NCBI RefSeq assembly: GCF_008312835.1
Contig: NZ_VSKS01000029.1
Location: 1 to 64,000, forward strand
From: Streptomyces marokkonensis
GTDB lineage: Bacteria; Actinomycetota; Actinomycetes; Streptomycetales; Streptomycetaceae
DNA: 64,000 bases
Reading direction: 5' to 3'
Shown here: in pieces, positions 17,581 through 26,443 of the stretch
Layout of the letters: every line of letters begins with the position of its first letter
Position numbering within the stretch: the stretch's first letter is position 1
Made by a program: the position numbers and the translations under genes
Notes under the pieces: model-generated
Databases searched by the model: none
What the model was told of the DNA's origin: nothing
The model's input: only the letters and a program-made list of their open reading frames with translations

Positions 17581-18468
17581 GTGCCAAAGACGAAAAAGGC
17601 GAAGGACGAAAAGACGGACAAGAAGGCCAAGAAGGACAAGAAGGCCGGACTGGCCGCGCGTTCTTCGCGGGTGACAGCACCGCAGACGCCGGGGAAGGCG
17701 CCGGTGGACGACGAGAAGGGCCTCGACTTCGCCCGCGCATGGGTGGAATTTCCTGATCCGGCGGACGACGAGCAGGTCTTCCGCTGCGACCTGACATGGC
17801 TGACCTCTCGCTGGAACTGCATCTTCGGCAGCGGCTGCCAGGGCATCCAGGCCGGCCGCGCGGACGACGGGTGCTGCACTCTGGGTGCCCACTTCTCGGA
17901 CGAGGACGACGAGAAGCGGGTCGCCGGACATGTGGCGAGGCTCACTCCGGACATCTGGCAGCACCACGACGAGGGCAAGCGGGGCGGCTGGGTCTCCGAG
18001 GACGAGGACGGCGACCGTCAGACCCGCCCGTTCCAGGGCTCGTGCATCTTCCAGAACCGGCCGGGGTTCGCCGGCGGCATGGGCTGCTCGCTGCACATCC
18101 TCGCCCTCAAGGAGGGCCGCGAGCCGCTGGAGACCAAGCCGGACGTGTGCTGGCAACTGCCCGTCCGGCGGACCTACGAGTGGATCGACCGCCCGGACGA
18201 CACACGCGTGCTGCAGGTGTCGATCGGTGAGTACGACCGTCGCGGCTGGGGCCCGGGCGGCCACGACCTGCACTGGTGGTGCACCTCGGCCACCTCGGCG
18301 CACGGCGCAGGGGACCCGGTGTACGTCTCCTACCGCGCGGAGCTGACCGAGCTGATGGGCAAGGCGGGCTACGACCGTCTGGTCGAGCTGTGCGAGGAAC
18401 GGCTGGCCTCCCAGCTGCCGCTGCTGGCGCCCCATCCGGCGGATCCCGCCGGACGACAGGACGCCTGA
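17581..18468 (+). CDS. Cysteine-rich cytoplasmic protein of unknown function
   Basis: A 295-residue protein starting at GTG; TTACCCT just upstream may be a -10, making the message leaderless. The first 25 residues are almost only Lys, Asp, Glu and Ala ([20 protein letters not shown]). The remainder carries a conserved cysteine set: [48 protein letters not shown] and PDVCWQLP, with many Trp and His residues ([10 protein letters not shown]). The spacing suggests a metal or iron-sulfur site, reminiscent of YkgJ-like chelating proteins. No signal peptide or membrane span. Gene order matches S. coelicolor SCO3349 by memory; the role is unknown. Confidence 0.75.
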   Translation: MPKTKKAKDEKTDKKAKKDKKAGLAARSSRVTAPQTPGKAPVDDEKGLDFARAWVEFPDPADDEQVFRCDLTWLTSRWNCIFGSGCQGIQAGRADDGCCTLGAHFSDEDDEKRVAGHVARLTPDIWQHHDEGKRGGWVSEDEDGDRQTRPFQGSCIFQNRPGFAGGMGCSLHILALKEGREPLETKPDVCWQLPVRRTYEWIDRPDDTRVLQVSIGEYDRRGWGPGGHDLHWWCTSATSAHGAGDPVYVSYRAELTELMGKAGYDRLVELCEERLASQLPLLAPHPADPAGRQDA

Positions 18469-18514
18469 CGCACGGACGCCCGGCGTCCGTACGCCTGACG
18501 CACGGACGCCCGGC
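18461..18514 (+). repeat. 24-bp direct repeat, period 30
   Basis: ACGCCTGACGCACGGACGCC plus CGGC occurs twice, at 18461-18484 and 18491-18514; the first copy overlaps the stop codon of the Cys-rich protein. Degenerate further CCGGCA/GCCCGG units continue to about 18565. It probably arose by slippage. Confidence 0.6.
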
Positions 18515-18571
18515 ATCCGGATGTCCGGCAGCCGGACGCCCGGCACCGGAATGCCCGGCACCCGTCGCGGA

Positions 18572-20368
18572 CTACGGCGCGGCCGGGCTCGGGGCGGTGC
18601 TGTCGGCCGGGGGCGACGAGTCCCCCGGCTCCGCCGTGCCCGAGCCGGTCGCCACCGGCTCGCCGGGCGTCGGCCCGGTGGGGGTGGGGCCGCCGGTCGT
18701 GGGCTCCGGGGCCGGTGAGCCCGGCGGGTCGCTCGGCGTGGGCTCGGAGGGCGCCGGTGTCGCGGGAGCCGGCTCCGGGGCGGGCGACGACGCGGGAGGG
18801 TCGCTCGGAGTGCCGGGGTGCGCGGTGCCCGGACCGCCGGGGTGGCCGGAGGGCGGGCCTCCGCCGGGGGCGGACGGGGCGGTGCCGTAACCGTCGATGG
18901 TGACGACGGAGGCGGAGGGGGAGACCGCCACGGTCGCGCGCCAGTGGCCGGACGGCTCGCGCAGCTGGTCGACGTACACCCTGATCGTCACCGACTCCCC
19001 GGGGCCCAGCGTCCCCGACGCCTGGCTCAGATAGAGCCAGGGCGCTCCCGTCGAGGCCGACCAGCGGACCGGCCCGGAACCGCCGGCGGTCAGGGTGACC
19101 AGCGTGGTGTCACCGCTGTGGCCGGCCGTGACGGCCAACGCGGCGGCGCCCTCGTCCCCCGCGCCGGGGACACCGACGACCTCCACGGACACGTCCGCCT
19201 CGCCGTCCTCGTCGAAGCGGAGGCCGGGGCGGGTGGCGGCGTTGCCGGTGTTCTGGTAGCCGGCGCCCGCCTCCTCGCCGTCGAGGTCGACGATGCCGCC
19301 GTCCTCCCGCGCGGAGGCCGCACGGCCGTCCTGGGCCTCGCCGACGGGGGTGCCCCGGTAGGCGGCCCACAGCGCGAGCACGGGCGCCGCGACGACGGTG
19401 GCGACGACGGTCGTCGTGACGGCACGCGCGCGCAGCCGGTCCCGGCGGGCGACACGGTCCTTCGGGTCCACGGGGAAGCCGCGCCGGTCGAAGCGGGGCG
19501 CGGCGCCGCGCGCGCGTGGATGGTGCGCCATGGCGGCGTGCAGGGCCGCGCCCGGCGCCGGCAGGACGGGCAGCGCGTCCGGGGTGACGCTGGAGCCGGG
19601 CCAGCGGCCCGGAACCGCCCGTTCGGCGGTGCGGCGGCAGCGCGGGCAGTCGTCGACGTGCCGGACGAGTTCGCGGCGCAGGGTCGTGCCGAGCACGAGA
19701 CGCCGGTCGCCGGTGAGATGCGCCACGCCGGGGCAGGCGCCGGTCTCGACGACGGCGAGCGCCGCGCGGGTGCGCTCCACCTCGCAGGCCGCGGTGGCGA
19801 GCAGCTCACGCGCGGCGGACGGCTCCATGCCGAGCACGGAGGCGACCTCGTGGGCGGCGAGGTGGTGGCGCACGGCGAGTTCGAGTGCCTCGCGCTGCTC
19901 CGGGGTGGTCCCGGCGGCCTCCGGCCAGGCGAGTTCGGCCAGTTCCCGGCGGCGCTGCTCCTGGACCTCCTCGGAGACGGCAGGGGCGGTGGCCGTCCCG
20001 GCCGCCCGCCGCCGTCCGGCGCGGCCCACGGCGTGGCCGGCCCGGTGCTTCTGCTTGGCCTCCGCCAGGGTGCGCAGACACACCCAGCGGGCCAGCGCGT
20101 ACAGCCAGGCCCTGCGGCTCCCGAGTTCGTCCGGGACGTGCCGCCCGCTGCGCTCCGCGAGCGCCAGGACGTCGGCCAGGGCGGAGGTCGCCGCGTCGTG
20201 GTCGCACAGCGCGGACAGGCAGTAGGTGAACAGGCCGTCCAGGTGGGCTTCGTAGCGGGTGGGCGGACGCTGGGCCAGGGTGCGCGCGGCCGCGCGGTCG
20301 CGCACTTCCCGGTGCGCCCGGCGTGCTCCGGTCGTGCGGGTCGAGGTTTCCGGGCCGCTGCTCGTCAT
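18572..20368 (-). CDS. ECF sigma-like / zinc-finger / transmembrane / BACON-like fusion protein
   Basis: A 598-residue mosaic. Residues about 40-125 resemble sigma region 2 ([20 protein letters not shown] then [20 protein letters not shown]). Residues about 155-205 resemble region 4 ([40 protein letters not shown]). Residues about 237-250 form an anti-sigma-type zinc-finger core, [14 protein letters not shown] membrane span follows at about 313-335. The outside part contains an Ig-like BACON-type domain at about 415-493 ([30 protein letters not shown]) and a Pro/Ser/Glu/Thr-rich tail. Sigma regions look degenerate, so DNA binding is uncertain. It may be a one-protein transmembrane sensor-regulator like ECF groups with C-terminal extensions. 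Confidence 0.78.
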   Translation of the reverse strand: MTSSGPETSTRTTGARRAHREVRDRAAARTLAQRPPTRYEAHLDGLFTYCLSALCDHDAATSALADVLALAERSGRHVPDELGSRRAWLYALARWVCLRTLAEAKQKHRAGHAVGRAGRRRAAGTATAPAVSEEVQEQRRRELAELAWPEAAGTTPEQREALELAVRHHLAAHEVASVLGMEPSAARELLATAACEVERTRAALAVVETGACPGVAHLTGDRRLVLGTTLRRELVRHVDDCPRCRRTAERAVPGRWPGSSVTPDALPVLPAPGAALHAAMAHHPRARGAAPRFDRRGFPVDPKDRVARRDRLRARAVTTTVVATVVAAPVLALWAAYRGTPVGEAQDGRAASAREDGGIVDLDGEEAGAGYQNTGNAATRPGLRFDEDGEADVSVEVVGVPGAGDEGAAALAVTAGHSGDTTLVTLTAGGSGPVRWSASTGAPWLYLSQASGTLGPGESVTIRVYVDQLREPSGHWRATVAVSPSASVVTIDGYGTAPSAPGGGPPSGHPGGPGTAHPGTPSDPPASSPAPEPAPATPAPSEPTPSDPPGSPAPEPTTGGPTPTGPTPGEPVATGSGTAEPGDSSPPADSTAPSPAAP

Positions 20369-20551
20369 TCGGCGACCGTAGGCGGCCCGGGGCGGCCCCT
20401 CCCGGAGCCCTGCGCACTTTTAATCCGTACGGGTGAAACGATCCCTCAATAGGGGACAGGAACCTTTCACCACCCGCGAGCCGGGCCGTTCCGGACGGCG
20501 GCACGAGGGCGTGGACGGCCCGTTGTCAGAGCCTGCCGCTACCTTTTCCGC

Positions 20552-21961
20552 ATGGCTGCCCGTACGAAGACCACCAAGGACCGCCCGTCCTACCGCTGCA
20601 CCGAGTGCGGCTGGCAGACGGCCAAGTGGCTCGGCCGCTGCCCCGAGTGCCAGGCCTGGGGGACGGTCGAGGAGTACGGCACGCCCGCGGTCCGCACGAC
20701 GGCGCCCGGGCGGGTCACCACCTCCGCCCTGCCCATCGGCCAGGTGGACGGCCGTCAGGCCACCGCCCGTTCCACCGGCGTGCCCGAGCTGGACCGGGTG
20801 CTCGGCGGCGGGCTCGTGCCCGGTGCGGTGGTGCTCGTGGCGGGTGAGCCGGGCGTGGGCAAGTCGACGCTGCTGCTGGACGTCGCGGCCAAGTCGGCGA
20901 GCGAGGAGCACCGCACGCTCTATGTCACGGGCGAGGAGTCGGCGAGCCAGGTCCGGCTGCGCGCCGACCGCATCCACGCCATCGACGACCACCTGTACCT
21001 GGCCGCCGAGACGGATCTGGCCGCCGTGCTCGGCCACTTGGACGCGGTGAAGCCGTCGCTGCTGATCATGGACTCGGTGCAGACGGTGGCGTCCCCGGAG
21101 ATCGACGGCGCCCCGGGCGGCATGGCCCAGGTCCGCGAGGTGGCGGGCGCGCTGATCCGGGCCTCCAAGGAGCGCGGGATGTCCACCCTCCTTGTGGGAC
21201 ACGTCACCAAGGACGGCGCGATCGCCGGTCCGCGCCTGCTGGAGCACCTGGTGGACGTCGTCCTGCACTTCGAGGGCGACCGGCACGCGCGGCTGCGCCT
21301 GGTGCGCGGGGTGAAGAACCGCTACGGCACCACGGACGAGGTGGGCTGCTTCGAACTGCACGACGAGGGCATCACGGGCCTCGCTGACCCCAGCGGGCTT
21401 TTCCTGACCCGCCGTGCCGAACCGGTCCCGGGCACCTGTCTGACCGTCACCCTGGAGGGCCGCCGCCCCCTGGTCGCCGAAGTGCAGGCGCTCACGGTCG
21501 ACTCGCAGATCCCCTCCCCCCGGCGCACCACGTCCGGTCTGGAGACGTCACGGGTGTCGATGATGCTGGCGGTGCTGGAACAGCGCGGTCGCATCAGCGC
21601 CTTGGGCAAACGGGACATTTACTCCGCGACGGTCGGCGGGGTGAAGCTCTCCGAACCGGCGGCCGACCTGGCCGTCGCGCTGGCGCTGGCGTCGGCGGCG
21701 AGCGACACCCCGCTGCCGAAGAACCTGGTCGCGATCGGCGAGGTCGGCCTCGCCGGCGAGGTGAGACGGGTCACGGGCGTCCAGCGCAGGCTCTCCGAGG
21801 CGCACCGCCTGGGCTTCACGCACGCCCTGGTCCCGGGCGATCCGGGCAAGGTCCCGCCGGGCATGAAGGTGCTGGAAGTCGCGGACATAGGGGACGCGCT
21901 GCGCGTCCTCCCGCGCTCCCGTCGCCGAGAGGCCCCACGGGACGAGGAGGACCGCCGGTAG
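20552..21961 (+). CDS. radA: DNA repair protein RadA
   Basis: A 469-residue RecA-related branch-migration helicase that loads strands during recombination. The N-terminal zinc finger is [21 protein letters not shown]. Walker A is [11 protein letters not shown], the RadA signature is [11 protein letters not shown], and the C-terminal Lon-like domain contains the [10 protein letters not shown] motif. A TACCTT -10 candidate lies six bases before ATG and no ribosome site is visible, so the message is probably leaderless. It precedes disA on the same strand by 80 bases; RadA and DisA are known to interact functionally in other bacteria. Confidence 0.96.
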   Translation: MAARTKTTKDRPSYRCTECGWQTAKWLGRCPECQAWGTVEEYGTPAVRTTAPGRVTTSALPIGQVDGRQATARSTGVPELDRVLGGGLVPGAVVLVAGEPGVGKSTLLLDVAAKSASEEHRTLYVTGEESASQVRLRADRIHAIDDHLYLAAETDLAAVLGHLDAVKPSLLIMDSVQTVASPEIDGAPGGMAQVREVAGALIRASKERGMSTLLVGHVTKDGAIAGPRLLEHLVDVVLHFEGDRHARLRLVRGVKNRYGTTDEVGCFELHDEGITGLADPSGLFLTRRAEPVPGTCLTVTLEGRRPLVAEVQALTVDSQIPSPRRTTSGLETSRVSMMLAVLEQRGRISALGKRDIYSATVGGVKLSEPAADLAVALALASAASDTPLPKNLVAIGEVGLAGEVRRVTGVQRRLSEAHRLGFTHALVPGDPGKVPPGMKVLEVADIGDALRVLPRSRRREAPRDEEDRR

Positions 21962-22041
21962 ACTTTGCCCAGGTCTCGCCCGTCCGTACGAACCGAGTGC
22001 GCGAAACGGGGGCGCCCAGAACCTGCGACCGGAGGAGTGCA

Positions 22042-23166
22042 GTGGCAGCCAACGACCGGGCAGCGGCTCCCGGAAAGTCCGGTGGGAGTGCCGGTTCCGA
22101 GGGCCTGATGCGCGCCTCGCTGAGCGCCGTGGCACCGGGCACCAGCCTGCGTGACGGCCTGGAGCGCGTGCTCCGCGGCAACACCGGCGGGCTCATCGTG
22201 CTCGGCTTCGACAAGACGGTCGAGACGCTGTGCAGCGGCGGCTTCGTGCTGGACGTCGAGTTCACCGCGACCCGGCTGCGCGAACTGTGCAAGCTGGACG
22301 GCGGCATCGTCCTGTCGTCCGACCTGTCCAAGATCCTGCGGGCGGGCGTCCAGCTCGTGCCGGATCCCACCATCCCCACCGAGGAGACCGGCACCCGGCA
22401 CCGCACCGCCGACCGCGTCTCCAAGCAGGTCGGCTTCCCCGTGGTCTCGGTGTCGCAGTCGATGCGCCTGATCGCGCTGTACGTCGACGGCCACCGCCGC
22501 GTCCTGGAGGACTCGGCGGCGATCCTGTCCCGTGCCAACCAGGCCCTGGCCACCCTGGAGCGCTACAAGCTCCGCCTCGACGAGGTGGCCGGCACGCTGT
22601 CGGCGCTGGAGATCGAGGACCTGGTGACCGTCCGGGACGTCTCGGCGGTCGCGCAGCGGCTGGAGATGGTGCGCCGCATCGCCACCGAAATCGCCGAGTA
22701 CGTGGTGGAACTGGGCACCGACGGGCGTCTCCTCGCCCTCCAGCTCGACGAGTTGATCGCGGGCGTGGAGCCGGAGCGCGAACTGGTCGTGCGGGACTAC
22801 GTGCCCGAGCCCACCGCCAAGCGCTCCCGCACGGTCGACGAGGCCCTCCACGAGCTGAACGTGCTCACCCACGCGGAGCTGCTGGAGCTGTCGACCGTGG
22901 CACGCGCCCTCGGCTACACCGGTTCCCCCGAGACCCTGGACTCGGCGGTGTCGCCCCGCGGCTTCCGTCTGCTGGCCAAGGTGCCGAGGCTGCCCGGCGC
23001 GATCATCGACCGCCTGGTGGAGCACTTCGGCGGCCTGCAGAAGCTGCTGGCCGCCAGCGTGGACGATCTGCAGACGGTGGACGGCGTCGGCGAGGCGCGG
23101 GCGCGGAGCGTGCGCGAGGGCCTGTCGAGGCTGGCGGAGAGCTCGATCCTCGAGCGGTACGTGTAG
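22042..23166 (+). CDS. disA: DNA integrity scanning protein, diadenylate cyclase DisA
   Basis: A 374-residue protein that makes cyclic di-AMP from two ATP. The DAC domain occupies about residues 20-160; the catalytic motif, usually DGA, reads Asp86-Gly87-Gly88 ([11 protein letters not shown]), and the RHR motif is Arg119-His120-Arg121 (GTRHRTADR). A linker follows, and the C-terminal 65 residues are helix-hairpin-helix DNA-binding repeats ([19 protein letters not shown]). GGAGGAG lies five bases before the chosen GTG; this start puts the active-site aspartate at 86, matching published Streptomyces numbering. c-di-AMP controls osmotic balance, ion uptake and germination in Streptomyces. Confidence 0.95.
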   Translation: MAANDRAAAPGKSGGSAGSEGLMRASLSAVAPGTSLRDGLERVLRGNTGGLIVLGFDKTVETLCSGGFVLDVEFTATRLRELCKLDGGIVLSSDLSKILRAGVQLVPDPTIPTEETGTRHRTADRVSKQVGFPVVSVSQSMRLIALYVDGHRRVLEDSAAILSRANQALATLERYKLRLDEVAGTLSALEIEDLVTVRDVSAVAQRLEMVRRIATEIAEYVVELGTDGRLLALQLDELIAGVEPERELVVRDYVPEPTAKRSRTVDEALHELNVLTHAELLELSTVARALGYTGSPETLDSAVSPRGFRLLAKVPRLPGAIIDRLVEHFGGLQKLLAASVDDLQTVDGVGEARARSVREGLSRLAESSILERYV

Positions 23167-23206
23167 CACCCCCGGCTTCCGGTCGCCGGTGTCGGCCGGG
23201 GTGTGC
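23166..23206 (+). terminator. Hairpin after disA
   Basis: GCACCCCCGGC (23166-23176), overlapping the disA stop, pairs with GCCGGGGTGTGC just downstream with one bulge. No T run. Further inverted CCGG/CCGGCTGCCGG sequence continues towards the convergent gene. Confidence 0.4.
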
Positions 23207-23267
23207 CCCGGCTGCCGGTGCTCGCGGGGTGCCCGCACCGGGGGAGGCACGACTGCCCGCGGGCGGG

Positions 23268-24119
23268 TCAGTCCGCCTCCAGCACGAACGACGTCCGGAC
23301 CTTCTCGAATCCCGGTGCCTTCGCCTCCACCAGGTACGTCCCCGGCTTCGCCGCCCCCGCCTTCGGCGTCGCGCACTCCGGCGCGCTCGCCTTGCGGTCC
23401 CACTTCACCGTGTAGGTGATGCCGTCCTCCGCCGGCACCCGGAACACCAGGCTCCGGGCCCCCTTCGGACAGTCGTCCGACGCCCAGAACGCGTCGTCAC
23501 CGCTCGCCTCGGTCACCGTCAACACCGCGCTCTCCGGCCCGAGATCGATCCTGCAGTCACTGCCCGAGGTGTTCCGCGCGGTCAGCAGGAACGTCGGCGT
23601 CTGCCCCGGCTCGTAGGCGTTGCGGGCACTGCGCAGGCTGAACTTCACCGCTTTCGCGGTGCAGTTGGGCAGCCCCGACCCGGACCCGGCCGGCAACGCG
23701 TCCCCCGCGCCGACCCCGGCCGACGTACCGCCCTCGGAACCGCCACCGGCGCTGCCTCCCGCGCCGCCGGCGCCACCGGAGTCCGCGGGGTCGCCGCCTG
23801 CGCCGTCGTCACCCGCGCCGGACGACGATCCACCGGAACCGCCGGACCCGCCCGAGTCGGTTCCTCCGTCCCCCGACTCGTCCCGCCCACCCGGCGCCTG
23901 ACTGATCGCGGGTCCCGAACTCGACGGCCCCGGCGTGATGGACGGCGCGGGATTCTTGCCGTTGGCCCCGTTGTCACCGCCGTTGCCACCCCCGCCGCCG
24001 GAGACGACGACCCAGGTGATCAACAACGCCAACAGGGCCAGTACGGACAGCAGTACGGCCCTCCTTCGCCAGTAGATGGAGGAGGGAAGCGGCCCGACCG
24101 GATTGCGCAGAGATCCCAC
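23268..24119 (-). CDS. Membrane-anchored extracytoplasmic protein with Ser/Gly-rich stalk
   Basis: A 283-residue protein from GTG. Residues about 20-42 are a single membrane anchor (RRRAVLLSVLALLALLITWV). From about 44 to 160 it is a low-complexity Gly/Ser/Asp-rich linker. The last 120 residues form a compact domain beginning NCTAKAVKFSLRSARNAYEP, with four cysteines and Ig-like strand patterns (TPTFLLTARNTSGSDCRID), ending TYLVEAKAPGFEKVRTSF. It probably projects into the cell wall. Convergent with disA. Start choice is uncertain; an in-frame ATG further upstream would extend it. Function unknown. Confidence 0.75.
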   Translation of the reverse strand: MGSLRNPVGPLPSSIYWRRRAVLLSVLALLALLITWVVVSGGGGGNGGDNGANGKNPAPSITPGPSSSGPAISQAPGGRDESGDGGTDSGGSGGSGGSSSGAGDDGAGGDPADSGGAGGAGGSAGGGSEGGTSAGVGAGDALPAGSGSGLPNCTAKAVKFSLRSARNAYEPGQTPTFLLTARNTSGSDCRIDLGPESAVLTVTEASGDDAFWASDDCPKGARSLVFRVPAEDGITYTVKWDRKASAPECATPKAGAAKPGTYLVEAKAPGFEKVRTSFVLEAD

Positions 24120-24226
24120 GGCGCAAACCTTACGAGAGATCGACGCGTTCGCCGGTCCCACCCGCCGCTCAGAGCAACAACTTTTCAGGATCATCATCCC
24201 GGAAACCGCCCTGTGACCCCTGACGT

Positions 24227-24249
24227 TCGTCGGGTGCGGCACCCGACGA
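24227..24249. promoter_or_regulatory. Perfect 23-bp palindrome
   Basis: TCGTCGGGTGC (24227-24237) and GCACCCGACGA (24239-24249) are perfect reverse complements around one G. It lies between two divergent genes, about 110 bases upstream of the membrane-anchored protein and 54 bases upstream of the PAP2 remnant. Size and one-base centre fit a dimeric repressor operator better than a terminator. Confidence 0.5.
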
Positions 24250-24302
24250 TCGCGGGGTGTGACCGTTCCGGCGTCTCACCTACGGTCCGTGACCATGGCT
24301 TC

Positions 24303-24660
24303 GTGGACAGCGGGCTCTGCCGCGACATCACCGGCTACGCACGGGACACCCCGGCGTGGGTGCGGCACACGGCCGAGATCGGGACGGAAGCGGGACTGCT
24401 GGTCTTCGTCGCGCTGTTCGTGGCCGGCTGGTGGCGGGCCCGGCGTGCGCACACCCGGGCGTTCGCGATCGCGGCCCTTGCGCCTCTGGTCACGGCCGTG
24501 GCGTATGTGTGCAGCGAGATGCTCAAGTCCCTTGTGGCGGAGGAACGTCCGTGCCGTGCGGTCGCAGGTGCCGCCCCGTCCCTCGCGGAGTGCCCGCCGC
24601 ACGGCGACTGGTCGTTCCCGATCAACCACGCCACGATCGCGGGTGCCTCGGCCTCCGCAC
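24303..24660 (+). pseudogene. Truncated PAP2-type phosphatase
   Basis: From GTG the frame encodes about 120 residues of a PAP2/decaprenyl-phosphate phosphatase-like protein: two membrane spans (GLLVFVALFVAGWWRAR; FAIAALAPLVTAVAYVC), then motif 1 KSLVAEERP, fitting K-x6-RP exactly, then motif 2 SFPINHATIAGA. The third motif (SR-x5-H) and the last membrane spans are missing: after INHATIAG the frame runs into sequence antisense to the next gene. The catalytic histidine of motif 3 would be absent, so the product should be inactive. It looks like a deletion at the 3' side. Confidence 0.65.
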
Positions 24661-24692
24661 CCTCGCCTCGTCGTCGGCCGGCAGGACCCGGA

Positions 24693-25067
24693 TCATCGTG
24701 CGAACTCCTCGTACTTCTCGTACTCCTCCCGGCCTTCGCCGGGCGGACCGACGCGCGGGCTCACGTTCTCGGCGGCGAGGCGGCCCGCGCCGTCGAAGCA
24801 CAGCCGGACGTGGCCGACGGCGACGAACAGCTCACCGCTCGCGCGGCAGTAACGGCAGTCGGTGCCCTCGGGCGGCGCGGGCGCGCGGTCCGACGGCGGG
24901 TCCTGGATGTGCCGGTCCGGCAGCACCCGCGCGACCTCCTCGACCGGTGTGCCCGGGCGCAGCCCGGCGTACGCGGCCGGTTCCAGCACCGAGTGCCGCT
25001 CGGTGTACGCGTACCAGCCGATGCCCGACGCCCGCACAGGCGGCGGCACCGATACCGGCGGCGACAC
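24693..25067 (-). CDS. Hypothetical protein, small
   Basis: About 124 residues. Recognisable segments are WYAYTERHSVLEPAAYAGLR, VEEVARVLPDRHIQDPP, then a CRYC pair (DCRYCRASGELFVAVGHVRL) followed by CFDGAGRLAAENV and an acidic-aromatic tail EEYEKYEEFAR. The evenly spaced conserved-looking beta strands and the pattern SGxLF...RLCFDGAGRL suggest a SmpA/OmlA-like fold, common in actinobacterial hypothetical proteins. No signal peptide is evident with this start; the true start is uncertain. It is convergent with the PAP2 remnant and its 3' side marks the deletion border. Confidence 0.6.
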   Translation of the reverse strand: MSPPVSVPPPVRASGIGWYAYTERHSVLEPAAYAGLRPGTPVEEVARVLPDRHIQDPPSDRAPAPPEGTDCRYCRASGELFVAVGHVRLCFDGAGRLAAENVSPRVGPPGEGREEYEKYEEFAR

Positions 25068-25233
25068 GGCGCCGGGCCCGGGTGAAGGGCGCGGACGGCG
25101 GACGCGGCACGGCGGACGGGGCCGCCTGCGCCGGGATCCGATGTGACCGGCGGCGCCTTACGGGTCCCCCGCGCCCGCCGGGCCGTGGCGCTCCCCCCGG
25201 AGGCGGGGCCCGGCGTGGCAGGATCGGTGTGTC

Positions 25234-26169
25234 ATGACTGCTCCCACGAAGCCCCCGTACGGCGACGCCGCCGATTCCGCGTCCGAGCGCGCTCCCGGTG
25301 AGCCGCTGCACTCCCCCGTCATCGACTGGTTCGACGAGCACGCCCGGGACCTGCCGTGGCGGCGCCCGGAGGCCGGTGCATGGGGGGTGATGGTCAGTGA
25401 GTTCATGCTCCAGCAGACCCCGGTGAACCGGGTCCTGCCCGTCTACGAGCAGTGGCTGGCCCGCTGGCCGCGCCCCGCCGACCTCGCCGCGGAGGCGCCC
25501 GGCGAGGCCGTCCGCGCCTGGGGCCGGCTCGGCTACCCGCGCCGCGCGCTGCGGCTGCACGGCGCCGCGGTCGCCATAACGGAACGGCACGGCGGTGACG
25601 TCCCGGCGGACCACGCCCAGCTGCTGGCGCTGCCCGGCATCGGCGAGTACACGGCCGCCGCCGTGGCGTCGTTCGCCTACGGACAGCGTCACGCGGTGCT
25701 GGACACCAACGTCCGCCGGGTGTTCGCCCGCGCGGTCACCGGTACGCAGTACCCGCCGAACGCCACCACCGCCGCCGAGCGCCGGCTCGCCCGGGCCCTG
25801 CTGCCGGAGGACGCCTCGACCGCCGCGCGGTGGGCCGCCGCCTCCATGGAGCTGGGCGCGCTGGTGTGCACGGCGAAGAACGAGTCGTGCCAGCGCTGCC
25901 CGATCGCCGCCCAGTGCGCCTGGCGGCTGGCGGGCAAGCCGGCCCACGAGGGTCCGCCGCGCCGCGGTCAGACGTACGCGGGCACGGACCGGCAGGTCCG
26001 TGGGCGGCTGCTGGCCGTGCTGCGGGAGGCGCACGGGCCGGTGCCGCAGACCGCCCTGGACCGGGTGTGGCACGAGCCGGTGCAGCGTGCCCGCGCGCTG
26101 GACGGTCTGGTCGCCGACGGGTTGGTGGAGCCGCTGCCGGGCGGTCTGTACCGGCTGCCGCTGACCTGA
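25234..26169 (+). CDS. mutY: A/G-specific adenine DNA glycosylase
   Basis: A 311-residue base-excision repair glycosylase that removes adenine opposite 8-oxoguanine. The HhH-GPD core carries the catalytic Glu56 (MVSEFMLQQTPVNRV), the hairpin LLALPGIGEYTAAAVASFAYG, and the catalytic Asp in AVLDTNVRRVFAR. The 4Fe-4S site is CTAKNESCQRCPIAAQC, matching C-x6-C-x2-C-x5-C. The C-terminal 8-oxoG-sensing NUDIX-like domain of E. coli MutY is reduced to a short winged-helix-like tail, as in other actinobacterial enzymes. Confidence 0.93.
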   Translation: MTAPTKPPYGDAADSASERAPGEPLHSPVIDWFDEHARDLPWRRPEAGAWGVMVSEFMLQQTPVNRVLPVYEQWLARWPRPADLAAEAPGEAVRAWGRLGYPRRALRLHGAAVAITERHGGDVPADHAQLLALPGIGEYTAAAVASFAYGQRHAVLDTNVRRVFARAVTGTQYPPNATTAAERRLARALLPEDASTAARWAAASMELGALVCTAKNESCQRCPIAAQCAWRLAGKPAHEGPPRRGQTYAGTDRQVRGRLLAVLREAHGPVPQTALDRVWHEPVQRARALDGLVADGLVEPLPGGLYRLPLT

Positions 26170-26295
26170 ATCGAGCCACACCGGTCCACTGCCGCCCCCT
26201 CCGCGCAACCGGGCGTACCAGCGTATAACCATCTCGATCAGGCAACCGCTTTACCCCCTTCCTCCTTCCGTTACACAACCGACGGACAGCCGAGG

Positions 26296-26345
26296 GCTGC
26301 CCGCAAGCTGCCTCGGACAGTGCCGTGACAACGCCTCCGTACCTT
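26296..26345 (+). promoter_or_regulatory. Candidate CseB box and sigE promoter
   Basis: GCTGCC occurs twice exactly 11 bp apart (26296-26301 and 26307-26312), the spacing used by OmpR-family regulators. Four bases later comes ACAGTG as a poor -35 and, 17 bp on, TACCTT (26340-26345) as a -10. A weak -35 with an adjacent direct repeat is what an activator-dependent promoter needs; sigE transcription is known to depend on CseB in S. coelicolor. The exact site is my inference. Confidence 0.45.
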
Positions 26346-26396
26346 CGATCACGTGCTCGGCAAGGGCACGACGGCCAAGGAACACAGGCAGTGCGA

Positions 26397-26418
26397 CCGG
26401 CCCGCAGGGGCGGGCCGG
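26397..26418 (+). promoter_or_regulatory. Stable hairpin in the sigE 5' untranslated region
   Basis: CCGGCCCGC and GCGGGCCGG form a perfect nine-pair stem with an AGGG loop, ending 25 bases before the sigE start and just upstream of its ribosome site. No T run follows. Confidence 0.5.
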
Positions 26419-26443
26419 AACGGGGAGCGGAAGGCGGTTCACC

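Noticed and set aside
24659-25085. Continuation of the PAP2 frame to nearly 25.1 kb
   Set aside because: The translated sequence becomes Arg/Ala-rich and is antisense to a better-supported minus-strand gene; no third PAP2 motif occurs in any frame.
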